A DNA stretch of 64,000 nt from Glandiceps talaboti. Its lineage: Eukaryota; Hemichordata; Enteropneusta; Spengelidae. The stretch spans positions 35,001-99,000 of the forward strand of contig NC_135559.1 in NCBI RefSeq assembly GCF_964340395.1. Reading direction: 5' to 3'. The translations under genes were made by a program, and so were the position numbers. Each line of letters starts with the position of its first letter. The first letter of the stretch is position 1. The notes beneath the pieces are model-generated. The model searched no databases, was not told the origin of the DNA, and saw only the letters and a list, made by a program, of their open reading frames with translations. Positions 24,391 to 38,092 of the stretch are shown here, in pieces.

Positions 24391-26079
24391 TCTTATCATT
24401 ACCTCTGAATTTCTCCCATAAATCGAATTTAGAGAAAAGTAAACATGTTCCACAATTTGCTGTGAAAGTACACAAAGCAAACATGCAACTAATGTTCAAA
24501 TAAAGTAATCCTCTGAAGGAACACTGCCCACACATTTATATATTGAAGCCTGATCACTTCAAATACTTATAGTGTTTTTCTCCAGAGGACATTGTTTGAC
24601 CAGATAGTTTGGTATTACTATTAAGTGTGCTAAAAGGTGACTGAGATCTAGTTGAATCTTATATAAGTGGATATATTTCAATCTATATTAAATTTTCAGG
24701 AAAATGTCAAACCATGTGTTATTTCAACATCCAGGTAAATGTACTTATGTGTGAAATTGAATATTCATGGTCTATTACAGAAAATTACCACTCACAAATG
24801 AGTCCCAAATTTGTGCAGGTGTCTCATCAATATCCTCAGGGGTGTACTACAGTGGGATGTTGCCATGTGTCTCGCTTGAGACACTTTTGAGTATTTTCAG
24901 TCTCAGTGCCCTACGTGATGGAAAGTTCAAGTGGAACATCAATCATAACCCACTGGATCTCTGTCAGTGCATGCATATTACATCTTTGCATCTCATGGCT
25001 ATTTTCACAACATTGACCCTTAATTTCCCAAATTTGATGTGCAAACAGCAAGAAAGAAGTCTTATCAAAACTCAAGTCAACAGGTTTTTAAACATGATGC
25101 ATTCTTCCTGTTCATAGAGAATCATCAGGTCGGTAAGACATACAAATACAATAAAGTTAATACATTGTTATAAGATAAGCTATGGAAAAATGTGTATGCT
25201 TATGGCTGGCTCCACTGCTAATAAAGCCAAACCTAGGAATTGAATCATTGGCCTTTAACATGTACACGTAAGGCTCATATGTCCTACCATAGCCACAATT
25301 GTATGATAAAAAACATAAGTATTCAATGGCAACTTCATAATTTCTTATTGTAAGAAGTTTGTAAATACAGAGTAACTTGAACTTCACAGAATAAAACTAT
25401 CTATTAACCATTCAATCCACACAAACAAGATCTGCCTCCTATATTTTGATGTTAGAAGGCAAATAATTGCTGCATCTTGATCTTTCCTTTAATGCCAATG
25501 TTACAGACCTGGTGTACATGCAGGCATGTATATGTTATAAATTATGATTTATATTGCCAGGGATCTGCTGAGGCTGTCACAGTCATTAAACATAGGTTAC
25601 CATATATGTATATGTAGATGTTTTAAAACAAACACTCTTAGCAGTTGCTGTTTACCATACATTATTACATATTGAATAAGTTTGAATGTCAGACGGATAA
25701 TATATGAAATTAGGGCAAGTGCCAAGGACATGTTAAAACTGCAAATGAATGCCAAACTGCAAGATCTGTTGTTAGGTGTGCTTAGAGGAAAACCATTTTG
25801 TGGGGAAGGCTGGAGGATTTGAGCCAATTGCAAATCTTTTTTTTTTCAAGAGCAACTAGACAGCAAATTTTATTTTAGCCAAGTAGGGTAGAGCAAATTA
25901 AAAAAAAATATATGCTCTAAATTTCGCCGTGCTATGCCAGATGATGTAACATTTTATTTTTGAAATTGAATCTCATAACAGAAGTGATATATGATGAATG
26001 TAGCTTATTTCAAAAGTAAGAGGTAACAACGAATGCAGGTAGTTAGTAGAATTGGCAGTAAACGTTGAGCAGAAGTTTT

Positions 26080-26470
26080 AGGGAGCCAAGTGTGGAGGGT
26101 ACGGGAGGGAGTTTTCCCCACCCTAGAGATTTTTGAAATTTAAGGACTAAAAGAATGCTTTCTGGTGCTATTTTAACATGCCGGGGTAGTAATATTATGA
26201 AAATACAAGGGAGCAGTGTGGAGGTGGGTACCTCTAGAAATTTTTGAAATTCAAGAACTAAAAGTATGCTTTGTGATGCTATTTAACATGACAAGGTAAA
26301 AACAATACTAGTTAAACTTTTAATCAAATTACAAGAGAGTAGTGTGGGGATGGGTACAGGAAGGATGTTTCTCCCTTCCTGCCCCTAGAAACTTTTGAAA
26401 TTTAAGGACTAAAAGAGTGCTATCTCATGTTATTTTAACATGTCAAGGTGATAACAATATCCTTTCCTGA
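26080..26470 (+). repeat. Three ~130-150-bp tandem units
   Basis: Each unit has GAGCAGTGTGGAGGTGGGTA-type sequence, then CTAGAAATTTTTGAAATT, AAGGACTAAAAG and TATTTTAACATG..GGGGTA. The final module (TAACATACCGGGGTAGT) also occurs near 48660. Confidence 0.65.
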
Positions 26471-26579
26471 TCATAGTTGAAATGTAAATTAAGAAAACTA
26501 ACACCAAAAAATCCTCAAAGTGTATTGTTGCATGACATACCATTTTATATAATAGAATTAATTTTATTGTTATGACAAA

Positions 26580-27525
26580 TTACAGGATTCATTCAAGGCA
26601 CTAAGTCAGGTCGGTATTCTGAATTCATTCAAGGTACTAAGTCAGGTCAGTATTCAGGATTCATTCAAGATACTAAGTCAGGTCAGTATTCAGGATTCAT
26701 TCAAGGCATGCACTATTAAAGTCAGGTCAGTATTCAGGATTCATTCAAGGTACTAAGTCAGGTCAGTATTCAGGATTCATTCAAGGCACTAAGTCAGGTC
26801 AGTATTCAGGATTCATTCAAGGTACTATCAGGTCAGTATTCAGGATTCATTCAAGGCACTAAGTCAGGTCAGTATTCAGGATTCATTCAAGGTACTATCA
26901 GGTCAGTATTCAGGATTCATTCAAGGCACTAAGTCAGGTCAGTATTCAGGATTCATTCAAGTTAAAGTCAGGTCAGTATTCAGGATTCATTCAAGGTACT
27001 AAGTCAGGTCAGTATTCTGGATTCATTCAAGGTACTAAGTCAGGTCAGTATTCAGGATTCATTCAAGGTACTAAGTCAGGTCAGTATTCTGGATTCATTC
27101 AAGGTACTAAGTCAGGTCAGTATTCAGGATTCATTCAAGGCACTAAGTCAGGTCAGTATTCAGGATTCATTCAAGGCACTAAGTCAGGTCAGTATTCTGG
27201 ATTCATTCAAGGCACTAAGTCAGGTCAGTATTCAGGATTCATTCAAGATACTAAGTCAGGTCAGTATTCAGGATTCATTCAAGGCACTAAGTCAGGTCAG
27301 TATTCAGGATCCATTCAAGGCACTAAGTCAGGTCAGTATTCAGGATTCATTCAAGATACTAAGTCAGGTCAGTATTCAGGATTCATTCAAGGTACTAAGT
27401 CAGGTCAGTATTCTGGATTTATTCAAGGTACTAAGTCAGGTCAGTATTCAGGATTCATTCAAGGCACTAAGTCAGGTCAGTATTCAGGATTCATTCAAGG
27501 TACTAAGTCAGGTCAGTATTCTTCG
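26580..27525. repeat. 36-bp satellite array
   Basis: About 26 copies of a 36-bp unit made of ATTCATTCAAGGTACTAAGT and CAGGTCAGTATTCAGG. Variants include GGCACTAAG, GATACTAAG and shortened units (GGTACTATCAGG, GTTAAAGTCAGG). It changes frame and contains stops, so it makes no long ORF. Confidence 0.96.
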
Positions 27526-27809
27526 TAATTTAATGGTAGTGTTTTGGTTTGTTTCAGCATTTGGCAAGAGTTAGTATAAACCTTTGACAAGAAACTTTAA
27601 AAGTTTAGGTGCTGCCGCCATAGGCGGCTATGCCAGAAACACATGTACCTGGGAATTTGACATTTATAGTTAGTTTTTGCGCTTGCAGCACAACAGTTTT
27701 TTTAGCCCATATCCTGGAAACAATTCTTTTTTTCTGTCTTTAGTTGGTCAGCATATTTTTTCCATACATTCGGCAGGCAACAAATTTATTTTCAAAAATC
27801 CTCTGATTA

Positions 27810-27824
27810 CCCCCCCCCCCCCCC
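27810..27824. repeat. Poly-C run
   Basis: A run of about 15 C residues. Confidence 0.9.
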
Positions 27825-28063
27825 AAGTTGTGGTTATTTTGGTCTTCAAACTTATGATGACATGAAAAACAAGATTGCTAATGTTTACATGTGAAAGGAC
27901 ATGTTCATTTTATGAGTTAAGTGTACATGTGTTTTTTGTTTTGTAAGTACAAAATATATCTATTAGTATATAATGACATCTATTCTAGCGTAGCTCACTA
28001 TCCAGATGCTTATGATCAGTTTGTTTTTGTTTTGATGATAGTATGTAGCTTTAATAGTAGCTT

Positions 28064-28064
<1 letters not shown>

Positions 28065-28129
<65 letters not shown>

Positions 28130-28130
28130 A
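28065..28130. repeat. (GA)n followed by G-run
   Basis: GA dinucleotides ending in about ten G residues, the same architecture as at 60677. Confidence 0.95.
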
Positions 28131-28308
28131 GTTATATATACATGTTTGAGTAATTATTGTTATAATGATAGTTTCACTTAAACATTCTTTGATAAGAATA
28201 ATTGCTGTGCATGCAAATACATACATTTATGGTATATATTTTTACAGAAATTTTCTTTGATAAATGCTATACAAACACAGACACATAGACAAACCCAAAT
28301 GTTGTACA

Positions 28309-28328
28309 TGCATACATACATACATACA

Positions 28329-28361
<33 letters not shown>

Positions 28362-28398
28362 GATTGCAGATACATCCAAATATCCATACATACATACA

Positions 28399-28431
<33 letters not shown>

Positions 28432-28583
28432 GATTGCAGATACATCCAAATATCCATACACACATACATACATACATACATACATACATACATACATAAA
28501 AACACATGTACACGTACATACATCCATACATCCATACATACATACATGTACGTATATACATACATACATACATACATACATAC
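28309..28583. repeat. (CATA)n microsatellite with an internal duplication
   Basis: CATA tetranucleotides interrupted twice by TATGATTGCAGATACATCCA followed by AATATCC, at about 28357 and 28427 (about 70 bp apart), indicating a duplicated interruption. Confidence 0.95.
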
Positions 28584-29989
28584 ACAAGAAAAAATATTTG
28601 TCATTATGAGATATAAAAATTTTCTTTGATAAATGCTACACAAAGACTGCAACAAGTCAGACGTGATTTATTTCTCATGATATTTATACAAAATTTTTTT
28701 ATTTGGTGTGAATTTCAATCAGTTTTATATCATCTGCAACTGACGGCTTGTTTTTGAAAACTAGGTCTTACAATGACAATAATGAGTCTGTAAATGAAGA
28801 GAATGTGTTTGCTGATTTGAAGAAGGGCAATTAATATTTCAGTTTTATATTACAACCTGATGATCAATACTGACAGAACTAATTATGTTTAATTCCTGTT
28901 AAATGAGATGTACTGGTATTCTCAATGATTGGTTGTAGGACAGAATAAAGATATTCTTCATCACAAATTAGACATGGAATATATTACAGTAAATAGTAGT
29001 TAAAATCAGCTTATCTTCTCCAGGCATTTTTTATACCAGGATTATGTATGATAATGTTTACTTCTTTTACCAGGTATCTGTCAGAAAGTGTGAAAATGTG
29101 TCAATTTTATCATGTTTACTCTTTTGATTACAATGGTTTTTGCCAACAACATAGACGTTTCATGTTTCTTTATGGTAAGCTTTCTTTCCCCAAAAATTCA
29201 CCATAGTTTTCTAATGTATATACATGTATTTGCAGAGAAATTCTTACTATTTATGCCACTGAGGGTTGACCATGGGTATTTTTGGAGCTTGTAATTGCTT
29301 CTTTTTATTTTTCATAGAATGTAAAACTGCAAAATAAAGATTGTAAAATTATATAATTTGACAGCTGTTGTACTTTGAATCACTGATTTATTTTCTATGT
29401 ATGGATTTTGTAATCTGGTAAGAATACCATTTTCTATGTACTCATAAAAGAAATTAATCATGAATATATTACCGTGGGATGTGGTTGTTCCTTTTTCCTT
29501 ATCTCTTAATTTACTTCTTATTTTCTTTGTAAACTTTACTACACAACATCCACTTTTGGCACCCACTTACATCCTGTATATTGACTAGTAGCCTTCTTTC
29601 AAATATTGCATGTTTTGTACTTTTTACTTCAAATATTGATATCCAAATCTAGTAATATCCTTTCAACATCTTTCCTAAACTTCTGCTGTATATCTTTGTC
29701 ATATGTAGAAGTGTTTAAGTGATAAAGAAATTTGATAATACATGTAGATGCAATAGCTGATATCATCTTGCATGAGTTATATTTTATTCATTATTACCAC
29801 AGGATATGATGCTCGCAAACAGCAACATACATGTCATATGACAAAATCGTTTGTGCTCCACGATTTCATGGATATCATATTGTATTAACACCAAGTCTTT
29901 TTAGAAGACACAGCTCCTGAAATACTTTACTTCTATATAACTGAATGACGTCATGATTTAAAAGAAATTAGTGGCAACAAATAAATACT

Positions 29990-30300
29990 GAAAAGTGTCT
30001 GTGATATGCATGAAATTTTGGTAATTGTCTACGACGGTCAAAGGTCAATGTGTTAAAAGACCGTTTGTACCTGAAAATAGGGGTAGACGATTGAATGACA
30101 CCTCTATGCCTAACAGTTTTTGAGCTGTGCTGTAAATATTGATTATTAAGTACAAATATGGCTGCTATTCAGACAAATTTGCATATGTCAAAGTTGAAGG
30201 TGCATATGTCCCATATGACATGACACCTTTGTGCCAAGTTTGAAAGAAATTGAATATTGCATGTCTGAGAAATGACATACTGCGAACAGAAGATAGACAG
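29990..30300 (-). repeat. TGACCTTTGACCT-bearing dispersed repeat, minus copy
   Basis: GGTCAAAGGTCAATGTG at 30036, followed by AATAGGGGTAGACGATTG, is the complement of the family layout at 7630 and 56676 (TCTACCCC...TTGACCTTTGACC). Confidence 0.55.
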
Positions 30301-30365
30301 AAAAAGCCCATTGTAATAGTTTGGGGACTAAAGCACACATTACAAACTATAGCAAGGTATATAAT

Positions 30366-30620
30366 GTAGGGTCTGGACAGGAAGGTTACAAATAGCAATA
30401 CAGATAATGTGATAGAGTTTGTGATGAAGGATCTGGACAGGAGGTAACAAACAGCAACATACAGATAACGTAGTAGAGTTTGTGATGTAGAGTCTGGACA
30501 TGAACTAACAGCAACATACAGATAATGTAGTAGCGTTTGTGATGTAGAGTCTGGACATGAGCTAACAGCAACATACAGATAATGTGGTAGTGTTTGTGAT
30601 GTAGGGTCAGTATAGGAAGG
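30366..30620. repeat. 57-bp tandem repeat
   Basis: About four to five units containing GTTTGTGATGTAGAGTCTGG and AACAGCAACATACAGATAAT. The later units keep 57 bp, giving a minus-strand frame with a 19-residue period. Likely incidental. Confidence 0.8.
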
Positions 30621-31630
30621 TACCAAACAGCCAATACACTCCTGGTAACATTAAAATCCATGTGCCTCCAGAAGAACTGGCCACATACTCTAAGTTATCC
30701 TGTGGGCATGCGCCATAGAAATAGCCTGCCCTCGCGGGAAAATAGTGTTGGTCAAGCAAGTCATTGTTGTGAGCCCATGTGAGGGAGCCCGCATGGGAAG
30801 AATGTTTGTTTGACATGACATTGCTTGCACCTAGAATGGAAGTATAACACATGCACCTAGCATACATGGTGTAGAAAATTCTTACACTGAATACAATACA
30901 TATCAAATCATGACGTTCTGTTAACAAAAGGCTGTGGTACATACATGTATTTGTCTGAGTCATTCGTTTCATACTGTAACTCCCTGTCAAGTAGAATCTA
31001 TTCATTCATCAGTGTTGAACCTCTATCAACCTGAGCTGTAAACATCTGTTTTGAAATGGTTTTTATGTCATGTCACTGCTACCAGGAATATGATGGCATT
31101 GTTTTTTATTTCACATGTAGCCTTTTGAATGGCCATTTCTAGTACCTTTCATAATTTAGCTGTTACATCATAGCAGGCAAAATCTCGCTGCTTTTATCGT
31201 TTACGTTTCCCTTTCACAATGACACATAGAGTCCTGCCACTACTTGACCACTGATGAACAGGTACAATATCTTTTTGTAAGTAAATGAATGAATTTTAGT
31301 GAACACAACTTTGATTGCTTGATGAAAAAAAATGACTCTGTTGCAGCCATTGCTGGTCTAATAAAAGAAGTGATAATGATATTTTAGTCAATGTTCTTGG
31401 AAGGCAGTAAATGTTGTGAAAGAGAACGGGTTATCATTACAATAACGTTGCCCTAATCATACTTCCCCAATCTTGAAATTTGAAATGTTCCTGATATGTA
31501 TATATTGAATACAAAATTTATGGAGATTTGTCTTCAGAAGAATTGATTTTCCAATGTGCGATGTAGTTTAGTTTGACACTAGAATGAATGATAGAGTGGC
31601 AAAACTTGTTAACATTCTGTTGTAACAATT

Positions 31631-31676
31631 CCCCCCCCCCCCCCACACACACACACACACCATCATCATCATCATA
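31631..31676. repeat. Poly-C / (AC)n / (CAT)n compound repeat
   Basis: A C-run, then ACACAC, then CATCATCATCAT in direct succession. Confidence 0.9.
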
Positions 31677-33689
31677 AATAAGTGTTTATATTTTCCATGG
31701 TACATATGTGCCTGATTAAAAGGATATAACAAAGAACATTTTTGAACTTCTGCAATGAGTCTGATGAAATGTCACATGGTACATTTGTATGTTTAACTTG
31801 ACTGACAATTGAAAGCTGAGCTTAGGATACTAATTTTAGCCGATGAAGCTGCAGATAGCCACAATAACCCAAAAGAGGAAATGATTTCTAAAAGGAAACA
31901 TTGCTTGAGATTTCCTCCAGCAATAGCAATTAGTATCAATGTTATGTTTTATTGGTGATTTACTCTGCACAGGAGCATATTTTCCCTGATTTACTGGAAT
32001 CCATACAACTGTTTTTAGGAGTCGGCTGTGGTTATTTTTGTGATCTGCCTGCAGCGTTTTGTGCCATGTAGTAAACAAGTGTCAAAAGAGTGAAGCACCA
32101 CTAGGCTTACACATGGATTAATTTGTCTCTGACCTTTACAGATAACACAGATTATCTTTTATACATCTGTGTTGAAAACAGTTTTGTAAAGGAAGTGTAA
32201 AATACATCATAGAAAATAGTAGATAACTCAATAATGAAAGAAAACTCATTTCACCTTAACAGAATACAGTAAGTGACAACAAGATCCTTATATCCTCAAA
32301 TAATTAAATATTACAGCTTAATATTTTCTGTCATTCTGCTGAGGAAAACACTGAGGTACACGTCATTAAGGGACCTTACATACAATTGTATTAAGGAGTT
32401 GAAAACAAGTAGTGACAAAACCCTTGTGTTACAAGTATTTTCATGCTGAATGAAGAAAAATATTGGGGAATAATATATTCATAACTACCCAAGCTTAATG
32501 TTAGAAAAAATTAGGAAAATGATTATAACAATTCCAAATTTTTCTACTTGCATATCAAGTACAGTAGAACCAATGATGCAGATACAAGTTGTGATGTAGA
32601 ACAACAAAGGTTTCAATTTGATGTAAATTGCATATTTTGTGTTTGAATACTGTAAACAGCTGCCTTGTGAATAAGGTAATACATTTGGGCACATTTCAGT
32701 ATGATAGCAAATGCTGCAGCTCTTAGTCATTATAAATATCTGCACCATTTGACTAAAATAACTCAGTAGTTCTTATCTATGCAGCAAGAGTTGATGTTTC
32801 AGAGAAAATTGTCAGGTACAGACATATAAAGTATAATAGTGTCATTGGCTAATGTTGAAAGACAAACACACATTTTCATCTCTGTTTGAGTTACACAAGA
32901 ATTTGAGAGTGAACAGTAGTCCCAGAGTGTTCTGTTCAAGAAAACAGTTCTTTGGATTAAATTTCTAATGCTAAAAGCTTGCTCCTGGCACTTTTGTGCA
33001 AAACATATATGTTGACAGAATATATGTCTACATAGTCTGCATTTTTCACCTAGCTACAAGAAAGAAGTTTAAAGCTTACAGAAGGATGATAATGGATTTT
33101 GGTTAGGATATCTCTATGTATTTGAAATAATATTTCATTGTCAAAAACATATTTGTGTTTGACTTAAATGTAAAATACTGGCAGTATTATAATGATTGAC
33201 ATAATACATTTTTTTTAATGAGACCCAGTTTTGAAAAAAAGAATTCAAGAATGTTGAATTGATATGAAGCAGTATAGCTTTACCTTGGAGACCGGACACA
33301 CAAGAATCTTACATGAAGTACATGTATATGATTAACTGTATCATCTTTTAAGCAAGCTTGAATGTACTTAGCTTGTGAAGTGAGGGGACAGGGACAGGCC
33401 TACAAAATCATCAATGGCCATGATAACATGTGTCATGATAAGCAACTACAATACAGAAATTCACACACAGTGTTCATCTCGGAAAGAAGAGGAGATTATT
33501 CTCCAAAATTCAGCTGTCATAAACTTATATTTGGATTTGGACCCTCTGTCAGTGTTAAGAGTGTCAGTTAGGATAGCTAAGTACAATATCAAAACTCGTC
33601 CTTCTGAAGTCAGCTTTCATAAACTTATCTTGAATATTAACACTCTGTCAGTGTTAATCATGTCAGAATAGTTATTTTATCATGTAACA

Positions 33690-34500
33690 TATAACATGAC
33701 TGTTTTGAAATTAACAAACCAGATTTCAGGTGAATACCTTACGTAAGGAATGTAAAATTTGTAACTATACCTATCGTACATGATATACCTCTTTGTTGGC
33801 AAATAGTTCTGACAAACTATAAGAAATTTGAAATCTAATGCCAAATGACCAAAAATTATTAATTTTGCAAGTGAATAACCTAACTTTATAGGACACATGC
33901 AATTTGTTATCATCAATCTGTGCACCAAATTAATTACATGGAATTTGAAGCTTTTATTCGTAAGTCAGTAATTAACAACTGACTGATTACAGTTAAAAAC
34001 TGCATCAGAAAACTATATTAATGCATGTACCAAATTAAATGAAATTTGAAGTATGCATTCTTAAGATGGTTGATATATGTAGTAAATTATATTGCATTTG
34101 AAGTGTGCATTCTTAAGGTATAGATTTTCGTAATTACTGAAAATCGTTAGTTATGTAAATGACTCATTAAAACTAAAAGCTACATTAACAAACTTTCCAG
34201 GGCGTGCTCTTTGTTATGTTGAAGTATGTACCAAATTATATTGAATTTGAAGCATGCATTCTGGAGTTATAGCCTAATTTACTGAAAGTCTTTAATTATG
34301 CAAATACTATGCAAATGGTTATGAAAACCTAATCAGTTCTAGCCATTATCATAAAGAATATGTGCACCAAATTTTGTTTGAATTGAGCCAGCCATTTTTG
34401 AGAAAGAATGACACAGACAGACAGACAGACACACACACACACACACACACAGAAAGACATCCCATGCCTATATTGTAACCTTCCCATATGGAAGGTTACA
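33690..34500. repeat. Dispersed repeat with internal ~100-145-bp degenerate units
   Basis: ACCAAATTATATTGAATTTG and AAGCATGCATTCT-type units recur near 33922, 34028, 34085, 34228 and 34364. They are followed by a (GACA)n/(CA)n tract and a terminal inverted repeat AACCTTCC / GGAAGGTT at 34477-34497. The layout (internal units, simple repeat, terminal hairpin) suggests a non-autonomous mobile element. Confidence 0.5.
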
Positions 34501-35236
34501 AGGAAAGAATTTTAATAACTGTCTAAAACATGTTACAGGAACTCAAAATTTCTATCTCAAAAAGATTCCAGAAACATTAACTTTGATAATCGTATTTGGA
34601 CTAGTAATATTGTGGTTGTACTTTACCTAGGTCATCTTTGCAATACACAGACCATTGATCTTATTCTGGATTTCAGAGAATTGTAGCCTGAATGAACATG
34701 TTATTACTATACTTTACAGCAGGAATTCAAAGTGGCAATTAATTAAATACATACATATGATTTATTCAGACTCCACTTGTCAAATACAATAAGCAGTTTG
34801 AATTATTTATAACCACCGACTACTCAATTGAAATGGATACACAGACTTAAATATCATCTGCATGACTGTGTAGGTCAAGAAAATCACTCAAAGTCTGTTA
34901 CATATAAAATGACAACTACATGTAAAAAAAGGGATATGTAAATTGTCCTAGTGAAGGAAATTTGCAGATGGGAAATTTATTTTTGCATAAAAGTTGTAAT
35001 ATTTTAATATTTATGTATGTTATATACTAAGTTGAGTTGGAATAAACATTGAGGTCTGTAGCGATGAGTTATAAGGCATATCTCCTAATGATTATGATTT
35101 CTTTTAATATGAATATTTTTCCTATGAAAAAACCCGCGTTCACCGTGTTTACTGCAGGCTGTATTGGTCGAATTGTTAGCTATTTCTCAATTGTTTATTT
35201 AGTTCCTCTCCGATTCTACATGTATACTGTACATAG

Positions 35237-35500
35237 TGTTTTGCTAAGGTTTCAGAACCTTGAAAACAGAGTCAAAACTGTGGTACATGGTAACATTTTC
35301 AAATTGTTTTTGGAAGATTCAGTAATACATATAGCCACTGTTTTGCTAAGGTTTCAGAACCTTGAAAACAGAGTCAAAACCGTGGTACATGGTAACATTT
35401 TCAAATTGTTTTTGGAAGATTCAGTAATACGTACAGCCACTGTTTTGCTAAGGTTTCAGAACCTTGATAAGAGTCGAATCCATGGTAACATTAAATAATT
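35237..35500 (+). repeat. 102-bp tandem repeat, three copies
   Basis: TTTTGCTAAGGTTTCAGAAC recurs at 35239, 35341 and 35443 with a 102-bp period. The third copy is truncated and diverged. The period is a multiple of 3, so a plus-strand frame stays open with a 34-residue period. No recognisable domain. Confidence 0.85.
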
Positions 35501-36334
35501 GTTTGTCAAAGATTCAATGATACATATTCTATGTAGACAAGCTGTTTTGTTTTATAAAATGTTCGTCTCCTTTATAGACATTTGTTGGAGAGTTGAAATG
35601 ATCTGTTGTTGCTGCAAAGAGGCCTGGTTGTTGTATAGCAATCATATAAACAATTAAGATGTAGGGCTGCCCTTATAATAATGTAATGTTAAAAAAAAGT
35701 AAATATATACATAACAGCGAATTTTACAACACCGTTCAGCTTTTCTGTTTGATACAACCACTTAGAAACCAACAAGAAACTGGACAGGCTACACTTAAAA
35801 GGTGATTCAAAATGCTCTATACCAAAACCTTGAAAAATGTTCTGTATATGTCTCTTATAACCAGTGAATGCAAAGCTGACTATTCAAAATTGCATTATAA
35901 GTGAGAAAAAAAGCAGGGAACAGAGCAGCCATGAATTTGCAGTTATACAAATGTACTGCCTACTTTTCTCCTTTTTGTGGATTATGACGTCATAGAGAGT
36001 ACCTGTTTCATGACTGTTAGTAAAGTAAGCAATGGCAGACATTCGTCATACTGATTTTGATACTCATCAGAATTTATCTGAGAGTGATGAATCTTTTTCA
36101 ATGACAATTTTACCATGTTCAATAGATTGATTTGGCTTTTTATGTAGGTGTCATGTCCTACAATATTAGCAACAATAGTGAAAATACTAGGTGATTTTGG
36201 AGAGTAAATCGATTTAAAGTTGATCATGAATTCTTTTACCGATGTGGACCTCAATAAAATTAGGAGTAGGAGTTCAACTACGGTTACAAGTCAATATCAA
36301 AATGCTGCTAATGATAACTAGAATGTATTGACTG

Positions 36335-36850
36335 CAAATTACTTAATTAGGTGTAAAAATAGAATTTTTGGTAAAAATGCTTCAAAAAATCTTCTCCAAA
36401 ATTGCTGGGTTAATTGACCTGAAATTTGTTGTATAAGTGTCATTTGATGAGCAGATATAAGTTTGTTCAAGACTAGTTGATTGGGTCATTTGTATGCAAA
36501 TTAGGTTTTAAAATAGCATTTTTGGTAAAAACACTTCAAAAATCTTCTTCTCCAAAACTACTTGGCCAATTGAGTTGAAATTTATTGTGTAGGTGTCTTG
36601 GGATGAGAAGATATAAGTGTCTCCAAGACAAATTGACTGGGTCATTAATATGCAAATTAGGTCTAAAAATAGAATTTTTGATAAAAATACTTCAAAAATC
36701 TTCCTCTCCAAAACTACTTTCCAATTGAGTTTAAATTTGTTGTGTAGGTGTCTTGGGATGAGCAGATAGAAGTTTGTTCAAGACAAGTTGATTGGGTCAT
36801 TAATATGCAAATTAGGGGTAAAATAGAATTTTTGTGAAATGGTGACTATG
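36335..36850 (+). repeat. AGCACAACTG-family internal units
   Basis: Three units of about 160-170 bp with TATGCAAATTAGG, AATAGAATTTTTGGTAAAAA and CCAAAACTACTTGGCCAATT-type segments match the internal repeats of the dispersed family. Neither end is present. Confidence 0.6.
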
Positions 36851-37466
36851 TTATAAAAGTACAATATTTTACCCACATTCTGTGTGAAATGTGTTCTATA
36901 GTGTGTGTGTGTCAGTCATCATAGCCAATTAATTACTTAGCTAAAACAAAATTACATAATGGACTGGAAGAGCTGAACAGCAGAACCACTGCTACACATG
37001 TTACAAAAACAAAATAAAACAGAACAACAAAAAAACAGTGGTGCTATTCTGACCGATAGGTCACTTGTAATCCTTATTTATCAATTAGATATATTGCAAA
37101 TTCTTAAAAGTCATACAGAAATAATGTTTCTAACTTCAAAACAAAACAGAAATTGGAGCGAACATGGCTCCAATCTGTAGTTTTGATGGTTCCAGAACTC
37201 TCTAGCAAGAAAAGAAGGAAATTTTGTACAATTTATGTTTTGATATACAATGTACATGTATTAAGGTTTGTTTTGCTAGAGGGGGCCATCTGCTTAGAAT
37301 GTGTAATGTTTCCTCAATCTAACAGATGTAGGGAGAAATATATACTACGTAGTTTCCTTTATATCCATTTAATAAGGTTTTAGGACCCTGAAGGTAAAGA
37401 CTGGTAAACTTTATATTAATATTTCCTGTACATCTGGCTATATTTTTGAGAGGGAACCACGCAGTT

Positions 37467-38092
37467 AAAAATAGCACCAATGGCATTGTAGCACAACTGT
37501 ACAGTTTTTTGTTCATGTTTAACCAGTTGCCTATCCAACCCTATTGTTACCTTTACCATACAGATGTATGCCAACTTTTGGCTGTTGCTATGAGCATGGT
37601 ATTGTTACTAGGCATATTTGCATTTACTTTTTGGATGTTTATCCACTTGTCTAACCATCCCTCTTGTTATCTTTACAATATACACAATCATTTGGCTGTT
37701 GATATGGGTGTGGTCCTGTTGTTAGGGACTTTTATTGAATGTTTACCCGCGTACCAGGTGATGTCATTTTTGCAAATACATACTGGCATTTGGTTGTTGC
37801 TAAGGGCATGGTCATGGTTGCTGGGGCCAAGTGTGTCAAAATGTTTTGAACAACATCTGCAAAATAACACTTCTAGAAACATTTCACCAAATTTTGGCCC
37901 CATTGAACAAGTACTTTTAGAGATAAAATTCACATTTTTACACCTAATTTGCATGTTGCTTATGAGCTCATCACATGCTTAATACAAACACATAGTTCTT
38001 CATCTACATACCCTAAGTAATGTCCCCACCAAATACCAAGGCAGTCGGTTTACAAACACACATACGCACACACACACACACACACACACACT
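37467..38092 (-). repeat. AGCACAACTG-family copy, minus strand
   Basis: On the plus strand it begins with the complement of the family 3' end (ATAGCACCAATGGCATTGTA, then GCACAACTGTAC). Three TTTGGCTGTTG.TA..G..ATGG modules follow, then the TGTGTCAAAATGTTTTGAAC segment and a (CA)n tract near its 5' part. The 5' terminus is missing. Confidence 0.7.

Noticed and set aside
23908-24480. Overlapping plus and minus frames of 161 and 190 codons
   Set aside because: 33-bp satellite, stop-free on both strands; treated as repeat, though listed as a low-interest finding.
24767-25117. 116-codon plus-strand frame, one of the longest not built from an obvious repeat
   Set aside because: No recognisable domain, no clear splice sites or codon pattern; length is plausible by chance in 64 kb.
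30165-30661. Minus-strand frames with 19-residue repeats
   Set aside because: Produced by the 57-bp tandem repeat.
37446-37982. 178-codon plus-strand frame
   Set aside because: Lies almost wholly in the minus-strand AGCACAACTG-family copy with its internal repeats; no protein family recognised.
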